From the NCBI RefSeq assembly GCF_024347195.1, contig NZ_AP025281.1, positions 3,100,001 to 3,164,000 on the forward strand: DNA of 64,000 nt, given 5' to 3'. The notes beneath the pieces are model-generated. The model was not told the DNA's origin and did no database searches. It worked only from the letters and a program-made list of their open reading frames with translations. This document shows, one piece after another, positions 1-6,919 of the stretch. This DNA comes from Aliamphritea hakodatensis. Lineage in GTDB: Bacteria > Pseudomonadota > Gammaproteobacteria > Pseudomonadales > Balneatricaceae. A program made the position numbers and the translations under genes. Positions within the stretch are counted from its first letter, which is position 1. The number at the start of each line of letters is the position of its first letter.

Positions 1-2
1 AA

Positions 3-1271
3 CATGCCGACACAGTCATCTACACCCTCGTGGGTAAACTGGAAAAATTTCAGGGTAATCCTGAAAACACTCTCACTGAAGATATAGCCGGACTTTATGC
101 GGCGATTGATCCCATCAGCGTTAAAATTAATGAGCTGGTTGAGTTTCAACTGCGGGGGGCAGAACAGGAATTCCATCTGGTTCAGGCAACCTATGATGAA
201 AGCTTGCTATACCTCGGTCTGATGACTCTGGTCATTTCTGCGTCCTTTCTGGCAATTGCTTTCAGCATTTTTCATTCTTTGATGGGATCATTAAACCAGG
301 CCCGCCAGACTATCGAAAAAATAGCCCTCACGTCCGACCTGACGCTCACGCTGGATATCACTAACAATGATGAATTGGGAGATATGGCCGGCAGTTTTAA
401 CAAAATGATTGATCAAATGCGGAGCATTATCCTGCAAATCAACCTGGCCACTGGACAGCTGGCAGCTTCAGCTACCGATATGACCCGCGTCAGCATAGAT
501 GCCAACAGTAATATTGATGCCCAACGTATTGAGATAGAGCAGGTCGCTACCGCCATGAATGAAATGGTCGCCACTGCTCAGGACATTTCACAACATGCCA
601 CTCATGCCGATCTCGACGCACAGAATACCAGCAAGCAGGCTGCCAAAGGCAACAGCATTGTGTCTGAAGCGGTCAATGCGACAAACACCCTGATCAATGA
701 TGTCGCGACCGTATCAGAACGTATCCAGGCACTGGAAAATGACAGCGCCAGTATTGGGAATATTGTCGACGTTATCAAAGAAATTGCTGAGCAGACAAAT
801 TTACTGGCACTCAATGCAGCCATTGAAGCAGCCCGGGCTGGTGATCAGGGGCGCGGGTTCGCCGTTGTAGCAGACGAAGTAAGAACCTTAGCCCAACGGA
901 CTCAAAGCTCAACCCAGGAAATCCAGAATGCGATAGAGCATTTGCAAACAGGTACGGCAAATGCAGTGACGGCGATGATTGCCGGTCAGGAAAAAGCGAA
1001 AGATGCTGGCGAAAAAGCCGGTGAAGCCGGTGAAGCGCTGCGTAATATTTCCCTCGCAATTAACAGTATTACCGACATGAATACACAAATTGCCAGCGCC
1101 TCCGGCGAACAGACCAGCGTATCGGAAGAGATCGACCGTTCTCTGATCAGCATTCTGGACAACTCCCACAGCTCCGCACAGGGAGCACAGGATATTGCAC
1201 GCTCCAGTGAAGAACTTTCAGCGCTCGCAGATGAGCTTAAAGCGACCGTTGAGCGTTTTCGGATTGCCTGA
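3..1271 (+). CDS. Methyl-accepting chemotaxis protein, C-terminal part (5' end outside window)
   Basis: The reading frame is open to the left edge, so the true start and most of the sensor domain are missing. About 422 residues remain: the end of a periplasmic helical domain, one transmembrane segment (around residues 74-98, LGLMTLVISASFLAIAF), a HAMP linker, and a complete cytoplasmic signalling domain. The hairpin tip carries the family hallmark AIEAARAGDQGRGFAVVADE followed by VRTLAQR, the region that contacts CheA and CheW. It is a membrane chemoreceptor that controls the CheA kinase. No C-terminal CheR/CheB-binding pentapeptide is seen. The ligand cannot be told from this fragment. Confidence 0.95.
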   Translation, partial: HADTVIYTLVGKLEKFQGNPENTLTEDIAGLYAAIDPISVKINELVEFQLRGAEQEFHLVQATYDESLLYLGLMTLVISASFLAIAFSIFHSLMGSLNQARQTIEKIALTSDLTLTLDITNNDELGDMAGSFNKMIDQMRSIILQINLATGQLAASATDMTRVSIDANSNIDAQRIEIEQVATAMNEMVATAQDISQHATHADLDAQNTSKQAAKGNSIVSEAVNATNTLINDVATVSERIQALENDSASIGNIVDVIKEIAEQTNLLALNAAIEAARAGDQGRGFAVVADEVRTLAQRTQSSTQEIQNAIEHLQTGTANAVTAMIAGQEKAKDAGEKAGEAGEALRNISLAINSITDMNTQIASASGEQTSVSEEIDRSLISILDNSHSSAQGAQDIARSSEELSALADELKATVERFRIA

Positions 1272-1494
1272 CACCCCTTCCCTGAAAGCCAGGCACCACT
1301 GTGTGTCTGGCGCGTATAAAAGGCATTTACCGTCCGGTTCTGGTCACACAGGACTTAATGCATTTTAATTAAGCCGTTCGGTCAGACGGATCTTTTACAA
1401 TATTTACCCAAACTGAGTATACGCTTGTCGCATCATATTCAGCCTCAACTATCTTTTTCCTGTGGCACGTTTTAACAACAACAGGGAAATGCCT

Positions 1495-1752
1495 ATGATC
1501 AGGGCTCAGCACAAAGGATTTCTTATTTTCGCAGCGCCGGAAGAGCTGACAGAGAGTCGAAAATGGAGCGTAAGGGTACTGATACAGCGTAATCTGAAAA
1601 CCGCTTCTGTATCGAGACAGCAATACTTCAAAAGCAAAAACACCTGCGACTCACGGGAAGAGGCTGAAGCCCACTGTATTTTCTATGCGCTCAGGGTGAT
1701 TGACGGCAAAATTCCCGGCCAGAATACGAATCGCCTGTTTTCAGTTATATAG
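1495..1752 (+). CDS. Small hypothetical protein
   Basis: I do not recognise this protein. The 85-residue frame starts at an ATG preceded at good spacing by AGGGAA; a GTG 33 bases upstream is in frame but lacks a ribosome site. It is basic, has no signal peptide or membrane segment, and has a pattern of short strands (GFLIFAAPEEL, WSVRVLIQ) followed by a helix with alternating Glu/Ala (REEAEAHCIFYALRVIDGKI), which looks like a compact alpha/beta fold. It stands alone between the chemoreceptor and a diguanylate cyclase. The strand pattern and ribosome site support a real gene, but function is unknown. Confidence 0.6.
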   Translation: MIRAQHKGFLIFAAPEELTESRKWSVRVLIQRNLKTASVSRQQYFKSKNTCDSREEAEAHCIFYALRVIDGKIPGQNTNRLFSVI

Positions 1753-2011
1753 CCGCAAGCATATATCCAGAAAACAACTTAATTTTTAATATAAAACAAT
1801 CAATAAATACTTATTAAGTATTAATTGATACCTGTCAAAAACCCAACCACATAAAAGCAAACATTAAGTTAATTATTCAGGAGATATTCATAATAAATCA
1901 GATTACGTTATTAATATTATATGCCGTTTGATTTGCCGGGACTTTTTTGTTCTGATGATTGCCATTCATGATAATACTGTTTTTTAGACACTGACAGTGC
2001 TGAGTATAAGA

Positions 2012-3064
2012 ATGGCTGCTGTAAACCTTATCAATAAATTAAAGAACGAATGTAAGACCCGGTCAGAACAAGAAATAGTACTGCTCTCCTGCAGCGCACT
2101 GGGCATCTTATATATCCCGCCTTTTATCATCTACCGGATCATCACCGAAGACTGGGCTGTAGCAGCCATTGACGCTATCGTTCTGACTATCATGCTGGCA
2201 TTTTTCAAACTGAACTACGGCAAAAACAACGTTTCGTCTGCCCGGGTCACCATGTCAGTTTTTCTCATGACTGCCTGCGTAGCTGTGGTATACATTAAAG
2301 GATTGTCCTCTGTTTTCTGGTATTTTCCAGCCGTCATTGTTGTTTATTATCTGATGCCCCCGGCATCCGCCGTTGTAATCAGTATTACATCAGCAATAGC
2401 ATTGTCTTTTATACTGTTTCCCCAGACTGAAAGTATCGTATTTGCCTCAATACTGGTCCCCTGTACGCTGATGAATTTAATCCTGTATATTACATTTAAC
2501 TCATACAGAAAAATTGAAAAACAACTCACCCGGCTTGTGACATTAGACGCGCTGACCGGTATCCGAAACCGGCGTTCACTCACTCAGGAACTCGCAAACC
2601 GGGTCATGGCACAACGCAGAAACTTCACCAACATTTCACTGGTGATGTTTGACCTGGATAATTTTAAAAGCGTCAATGACCGTTACGGCCACCTGGCCGG
2701 CGACGAAGTCCTGATCCAACTGGCAAAAGTTATCAGCCTGAATATCCGGGCAGCGGATTCTTTATACCGATATGGCGGTGAAGAGTTTGTCTTGTTGCTG
2801 CCGGATACCCGCCTGGACGAAGCGGCAGAGGTCTGTGAGAATCTGCGGAAACTGGTTGAAACTTACCGTTTTCCCGCAGATGTCAAAGTCACCATATCCA
2901 TGGGAGCAGCCCGGCAAACGGAGGGCGAGTCAGCCGTTGAATGGCTGGAAAGAGCCGACGCTGCACTTTATAAAGCCAAACAAAACGGCCGCAACCGTAT
3001 TGAAATACATGACGCTCAAGCGGGCACACTCCCAAAGCCCGCTGACGCGGATCATATCGGATAA
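2012..3064 (+). CDS. Membrane-anchored diguanylate cyclase (GGDEF)
   Basis: The N-terminal half (about residues 25-170) has roughly six hydrophobic segments forming a membrane sensor module. The C-terminal half is a GGDEF domain that would make c-di-GMP from two GTP. The active-site motif is RYGGEEF, and an inhibitory I-site RAAD lies five residues upstream, so product feedback is likely. DALTGIRNRR marks the domain start. I prefer the ATG at 2012 with a weak GAG upstream; an in-frame GTG at 1997 is possible. No EAL domain is present. The signal sensed is unknown, and a second cyclase gene follows downstream. Confidence 0.93.
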   Translation: MAAVNLINKLKNECKTRSEQEIVLLSCSALGILYIPPFIIYRIITEDWAVAAIDAIVLTIMLAFFKLNYGKNNVSSARVTMSVFLMTACVAVVYIKGLSSVFWYFPAVIVVYYLMPPASAVVISITSAIALSFILFPQTESIVFASILVPCTLMNLILYITFNSYRKIEKQLTRLVTLDALTGIRNRRSLTQELANRVMAQRRNFTNISLVMFDLDNFKSVNDRYGHLAGDEVLIQLAKVISLNIRAADSLYRYGGEEFVLLLPDTRLDEAAEVCENLRKLVETYRFPADVKVTISMGAARQTEGESAVEWLERADAALYKAKQNGRNRIEIHDAQAGTLPKPADADHIG

Positions 3065-3381
3065 GCAGAAGTTAACTATACTGATAACCGGGTACTACGG
3101 ATGCTGACAAACGCTGGTATTTCCGGTTTTAAGTACATCTGTAAAATAGGGAAATCGGCCTGGTAATATAGTCGGCATGTCGATACGCCAGCAGGCATCC
3201 GGTACCCATCCCATCTCAAACCAAATCGCAACGTCAATCTTACGCCGGACAGTCTGTTTAAAATTGACCTGCAGCATGAGCTTTTAGGTGAAAACCCCTA
3301 TACATAAGCAATTGAAATTTAAGGTTATTAATCTGAATATACAGATTTCTTAACGAGAAAATAGCGAACCGGCACATTCCA
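3065..3381. other. Intergenic region without a supported gene
   Basis: This is the left part of a 583-base gap between two diguanylate cyclase genes. No frame with a credible ribosome site was found. It contains a small palindrome (AATCTG, six bases, CAGATT at 3330-3347) in an AT-rich stretch. The remainder of the gap to 3647 holds the hairpin RNA candidate and then AT-rich sequence leading into the next gene. Confidence 0.5.
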
Positions 3382-3391
3382 CCTATACTTA
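3382..3391 (+). promoter_or_regulatory. Sigma-S/sigma-70 type -10 element for the hairpin RNA candidate
   Basis: CCTATACTTA matches the extended -10 pattern favoured by RpoS holoenzyme (CTATACTT). No good -35 hexamer is visible at the expected distance, which RpoS promoters tolerate. Initiation 6-8 bases downstream would fall just before the 17-base-pair hairpin. Confidence 0.45.
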
Positions 3392-3395
3392 GTTA

Positions 3396-3460
3396 TACGA
3401 AAAGCTATCTGTCTGAACTCCCACGACCCACCTTTCAGACGGGTAGCTTTTTGTTTTGCT
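3396..3460 (+). ncRNA. Candidate small hairpin RNA or stand-alone terminator with a C-rich loop
   Basis: Positions 3401-3417 and 3434-3450 form an uninterrupted 17-base-pair RNA stem (two U-G pairs included), enclosing a 16-base loop rich in C (CTCCCACGACCCACCT) and followed by TTTTTGTTTT. The stem plus U-tract is a textbook intrinsic terminator. The nearest upstream gene ends 330 bases earlier, and a -10 element sits immediately before the stem, so a transcript of about 60 bases is plausible. The loop contains CUCCC, which could pair with Shine-Dalgarno sequences. It could also simply terminate a long 3' untranslated region of the upstream cyclase gene. Confidence 0.45.
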
Positions 3461-3647
3461 CCCCCTTGCCTTCACAGCTTCTGCCAGACACATCCGGCCT
3501 ATTATTCAAAAATTATCTAAAATTCAATAACTTAATTCAAACGCACATATCAATTAAATACACCGGACTTTTCAGACAAATACGACATTTACCGGTTCCG
3601 GGGCTATACTGAATTGCAATTATCGCCATCGGCAACTCTGAATTACT

Positions 3648-5246
3648 ATGTCAACTGTGTCGGATCAGCAGGCTGCAATTTCGGAACAACCCTTCGCCTT
3701 ATCCTCTGAGGTAAGCATAGCTCTGGCCCGTTTTATCAGCGCAATTATTACCGCCCCTTCAGAGCAACAGATTTATTCCATCCTTGCCAACAGCCTGAAA
3801 GCCCTGATTCCCAATGACCGTGCCAGTGTCACATTACATAACCCTGAGACCCATCAACTGGACATCTTCACACTGCATGGTCAGCACGGCACGCTGCCGA
3901 TGGGGAAATCACTGACCGTGGAAAACACCTTTACCGGCCGGGCATTTAAACTGTGCAAGGGGCAAATCCATCAGCTACACGCAACCACAACAGAAACTGA
4001 CGGACAGATCCTCTATAAGGACGGCCTGCGCAGCATCATCAATGCCCCCCTGATTATTCATGATAACGCCATTGGCGCTATCAATTCAGGCCACCGCAGC
4101 CACACAGGATTTAACCGGGTTTCATTACAGTTACTTGAACTGATTGCTCAGCTGGTTTCTGCCAACATTGAACGTCAGCGATTACTCGAAGACCGTCAGA
4201 AAGCCGTCAGCCATTACCGGTTTTATGCCACCCAGTTAGAGAATCTCAGCCGGCTGGCCCAGCAACTGTCAACAGTAACATCGGTCACTGAAACACTGGA
4301 AATCACCACCCGTACGCTGCAGGTTATGATGCCTTCACAGCGCATCAGCTATGCTGCGTATTGTCCGGAGCAGGATATCTTTGAGATAACCGTTCTGGCA
4401 GGGAATGAAGTTATGAATTGCCTGAGTATGCCTGCTCAGGGAACGGCGCTGCAGCAGGTGATGAATTCCCAGAAACCCATGTATTTCTCTCAGCTTGCCG
4501 ACTCCCCCTACCCTGAACATCAGTGTCTGAGTGAACGGGGAATGAACTGCGCCTGGAGTATTCCTGTCCGCTGTGAAAACCGTATCATCGCAGTGCTCAA
4601 TGCCGCTGCCTCAGTACCGGATTCAAACTCACACCGGCTCCTGGACATCCTGGGTACGCTGAGTGGCATCATTGGCAGCGTACTGGAACGCCTGAATGCC
4701 CAGCAAAAACTGATTCACCAGGTCAATCATGACAGTGTCACCGGTCTGCCTAACAGAGTATTACTCAACCGGCAGATAGACCGGCTCATGAAAAATCATC
4801 ACACCCAGCGTTATGCGCTGCTGTTTGTCGATCTGGATCACTTCAAAGTGGTTAACGACACCCTTGGCCATCAGGTAGGTGATGAACTGCTGGCGCTGGT
4901 AGGTAAGCGTATGCGCCACACTATCCGTGGGGAAGATTTGGTTGCCCGGGTGGGGGGTGATGAATTTATCGTGCTGTTACAGGATGATAACCAGGCCAGC
5001 AGGAGCCAGGAAACGGCGCACCGTATTATTGATGCCCTTTCACATCCATTTGATATCAAAGGGGAAATTCTTAGTATCAACGCCAGTATTGGCATCTGTC
5101 TGTCTTCAGAAATCCTGTATAAACCTGAAGATATGATACGGGCCGCCGATATGGCTATGTATGACGCTAAACTTGCCGGCCGAGGTACTTACCGGATCAG
5201 CCAACAGCAGCAGCCACTGGTTAGCAACCGGAAAACCGACCTGTGA
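3648..5246 (+). CDS. Tandem-GAF diguanylate cyclase (GAF-GAF-GGDEF)
   Basis: This soluble 532-residue protein has two GAF-like sensor domains (about residues 35-185 and 205-345) joined by a helical linker, then a GGDEF domain (about 360-520). The catalytic motif is RVGGDEF with the I-site RGED five residues before it. LFVDLDHFK supplies the metal-binding region. It should make c-di-GMP in response to a small ligand or redox/nitric-oxide-type signal bound by the GAF domains, which cannot be named from sequence. There is no EAL domain, so it is not bifunctional. The ATG lacks a strong ribosome site. Confidence 0.93.
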   Translation: MSTVSDQQAAISEQPFALSSEVSIALARFISAIITAPSEQQIYSILANSLKALIPNDRASVTLHNPETHQLDIFTLHGQHGTLPMGKSLTVENTFTGRAFKLCKGQIHQLHATTTETDGQILYKDGLRSIINAPLIIHDNAIGAINSGHRSHTGFNRVSLQLLELIAQLVSANIERQRLLEDRQKAVSHYRFYATQLENLSRLAQQLSTVTSVTETLEITTRTLQVMMPSQRISYAAYCPEQDIFEITVLAGNEVMNCLSMPAQGTALQQVMNSQKPMYFSQLADSPYPEHQCLSERGMNCAWSIPVRCENRIIAVLNAAASVPDSNSHRLLDILGTLSGIIGSVLERLNAQQKLIHQVNHDSVTGLPNRVLLNRQIDRLMKNHHTQRYALLFVDLDHFKVVNDTLGHQVGDELLALVGKRMRHTIRGEDLVARVGGDEFIVLLQDDNQASRSQETAHRIIDALSHPFDIKGEILSINASIGICLSSEILYKPEDMIRAADMAMYDAKLAGRGTYRISQQQQPLVSNRKTDL

Positions 5247-5249
5247 AAA

Positions 5250-5273
5250 CCGGAAAGCGCATCCGCTTTCCGG
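5250..5273. terminator. Stem-loop between convergent genes
   Basis: A perfect 10-base-pair stem (CCGGAAAGCG / CGCTTTCCGG) with a CATC loop sits between the ends of the cyclase gene and the pseudoazurin gene. It lacks a clear T-run on either side, so it may stabilise both 3' ends rather than act as a classical intrinsic terminator. Confidence 0.5.
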
Positions 5274-5289
5274 CAAGTAGATAACAGCA

Positions 5290-5733
5290 CTATTTTGCCT
5301 GTTCCAAATAGGTATCCAAACGGTCCTTATTCATGACAAAACGCCCCTTCAAAGCGGCAGAGTCCGCGATAACCTGATCCAGATTATCCGGTTCTCCGGC
5401 CACGATCACACCGACCATCGCCATAATGACGTGCGGCAGACACTGATAAACATACACCCCTTCTTTATCCAGCGTGACTGATACTGCCTGACCAATTCCG
5501 CCCTTCCAGCTTGCTGCTCCCGACGGTGCCAGCCCCGGCACCAACTCTGAGTTATGAGCCATATCCGTCGGCACAAACGTCACGGTATCACCCACTTCCG
5601 CTTTCACCACCGCAGGCTCAAAGACCATGGCACCGTCAGCACCGGCATTTTTCATTTCAACAATGATTTCCGCTGCCCATGCGCCTGTTGTCAGGCACAT
5701 CAGCGCAGCACCCAGCAGATTTTTCAGTTTCAT
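5290..5733 (-). CDS. Pseudoazurin (periplasmic blue copper protein)
   Basis: This 147-residue protein begins with a signal peptide (MKLKNLLGAALMCLTTGAWA) and folds as a type-1 copper cupredoxin that would carry electrons in the periplasm. Copper ligands are visible: His in DMAHNSE, then Cys, His and Met in the CLPHVIMAM segment with the C-x2-H-x4-M spacing of pseudoazurins. The start is fixed by AGGAGGT just upstream; an earlier in-frame start would put 17 residues before the signal peptide. In other bacteria pseudoazurin donates electrons to nitrite or nitrous-oxide reductases, but no such genes lie in this window. A Fur-like site lies upstream. Confidence 0.93.
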   Translation of the reverse strand: MKLKNLLGAALMCLTTGAWAAEIIVEMKNAGADGAMVFEPAVVKAEVGDTVTFVPTDMAHNSELVPGLAPSGAASWKGGIGQAVSVTLDKEGVYVYQCLPHVIMAMVGVIVAGEPDNLDQVIADSAALKGRFVMNKDRLDTYLEQAK

Positions 5734-5803
5734 AACAACCTCCTGTTTAACTGAATGAAATAATCTGGCCATAGGGTACGCCACTCATGAACCTAAAGCA
5801 CCT

Positions 5804-5822
5804 GATAATCATTATTATTTAC
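5804..5822 (-). promoter_or_regulatory. Fur-box-like site upstream of pseudoazurin
   Basis: Read on the minus strand, this 19-mer matches the consensus Fur box (GATAATGATWATCATTATC) at 15 of 19 positions by my count. It lies about 70 bases before the pseudoazurin ATG, a position compatible with promoter control. The region is AT-rich, so chance similarity is possible. Confidence 0.4.
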
Positions 5823-5845
5823 ATTAAAGTATAATTATCTGCGAA

Positions 5846-5879
5846 CAAAAAAAAACGGCTGCCATAACAGCAACCGTTT
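5846..5879 (-). terminator. Intrinsic terminator of the lectin gene
   Basis: On the minus strand AAACGG..CTG and CAG..CCGTTT form a stem around a TTATGG loop, followed by a run of at least eight T. It lies about 30 bases after the stop codon of the lectin gene and would keep its transcription out of the pseudoazurin gene. Confidence 0.75.
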
Positions 5880-5907
5880 CTTTATCTGATCTTGTCATCA
5901 GAAGATG

Positions 5908-6252
5908 TCAGAAGACATATCTGATCTCTATAATACTCATCTCTCCCTGAACAACGGACTCCCAGCGCCCGGTGAATTCAGCGCCGTATGACGCGGCCAG
6001 TACAGGTCCTATTTCCTGTGCTTCGTCATCGCTCCAGAGTGGCCCGGCGGGTACAGTTGTTACCAGCTCATTTTCGCCTTGCTGGTTACCGCTTAACTCA
6101 ACCTCTACCACACTCATCTTGCCTTCAACTACGGTATTCCAGACGCCGGTCCAGACGCCCTGATGCGCTGCCGCAATCATGGGTGCTTTCTTTTCGGCAT
6201 CCGCCTGGTTCCAGATAGGGCCTGCGGGCAAACTGACTTTGTAGCTAGACAT
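5908..6252 (-). CDS. MVL-type mannan-binding lectin, two tandem domains
   Basis: The 114-residue protein closely resembles the Microcystis viridis lectin MVL in length and motif order. It is a tandem duplication: SLPAGPIWNQADAEKKAP followed by AAAHQG..TGVWNTVVEGKMS, then again PAGPLWSDDEAQEIGP followed by AASYGAEFTGRWESVV. MVL binds the Man-alpha-1,6-Man-beta-1,4-GlcNAc core of high-mannose glycans, and the same is inferred here. There is no signal peptide, so location is cytosolic unless another export path exists. The start at 6252 gives the family length; a longer frame upstream has no support. Its own terminator suggests single-gene transcription. Confidence 0.88.
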   Translation of the reverse strand: MSSYKVSLPAGPIWNQADAEKKAPMIAAAHQGVWTGVWNTVVEGKMSVVEVELSGNQQGENELVTTVPAGPLWSDDEAQEIGPVLAASYGAEFTGRWESVVQGEMSIIEIRYVF

Positions 6253-6919
6253 CACGATTCCCTGTTGTGCACTGGCTGTACTCACATCCTGAGTATTTCT
6301 GTCAGCCTGGTATCAAATGACATAAATCTGACTATCGTAAATAGAGTGCAAACGGCCACCCGATGGTGAAGTTCGCAAAAAGCAGGAAGGCGCTGATCTG
6401 ATCAGGCGATTTACGGGATGGTATGCGCCCATACCACCCCGTATAAAATCATCCATAACGAAGCTCCCGTCCGTGAAGTGACTCTGTCCTTAAAGCCTAT
6501 CGTCCCTGAATCAATCCATGAGCGCCTCATCCTAACAGAGGCAAATTATCCTGCTCGTCCATGAATGGGTGAACTCCGTCCCCCAGATCCATTCATGCAT
6601 ACATCCTGATGCAGCGCTCATCCCTGAACTTTTCAGTTCCTTTGCAGTAATTCCTGTCGCTTCGACCAGCTTCCTTGTCATTGGCGTTATGTCATCCTGA
6701 CACGCTCCCTCTCTGACTGCTGCAATGATCTCTCCGTACAAATAAGTCTAACAAAGCCTGAATTTTAAAAAGTATCATCTTGGTATCAGTTGCAGGGGCA
6801 AAAAGAGACTAAACGCCATTATTGATCAATTATTAAACAATTGTTAACTATTAGATGTAAAACAAGGCAATGAAAGGCCGTGAAATGAGCCGCCGGTACG
6901 GATAACCGGCGGCAGAGAA
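6253..6919. other. Long intergenic region without a supported gene
   Basis: No convincing coding frame is seen in 667 bases. A 69-codon minus-strand frame (6532-6741) starts with TTG, has no ribosome site and shows no recognisable motif, so I do not call it. The region contains a 13-base-pair stem-loop (6413-6442) and an AT-rich right end with AACAATTGTT inside a short palindrome near 6838-6847. The right end lies beyond the 3' end of the large regulator gene. Confidence 0.5.
6413..6442. repeat. Inverted repeat (13-bp stem) in non-coding DNA
   Basis: ACGGGATGGTATG pairs with CATACCACCCCGT with a single mismatch (a G-U pair on one RNA strand) across a four-base CGCC gap. No strong T-run follows, so it is not a typical terminator. 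It lies 160 bases upstream of the lectin start and could be a protein site or an RNA structure. Confidence 0.5.

Noticed and set aside
6532..6741. 69-codon minus-strand frame
   Set aside because: It begins with TTG, has no ribosome site, and shows no family pattern.
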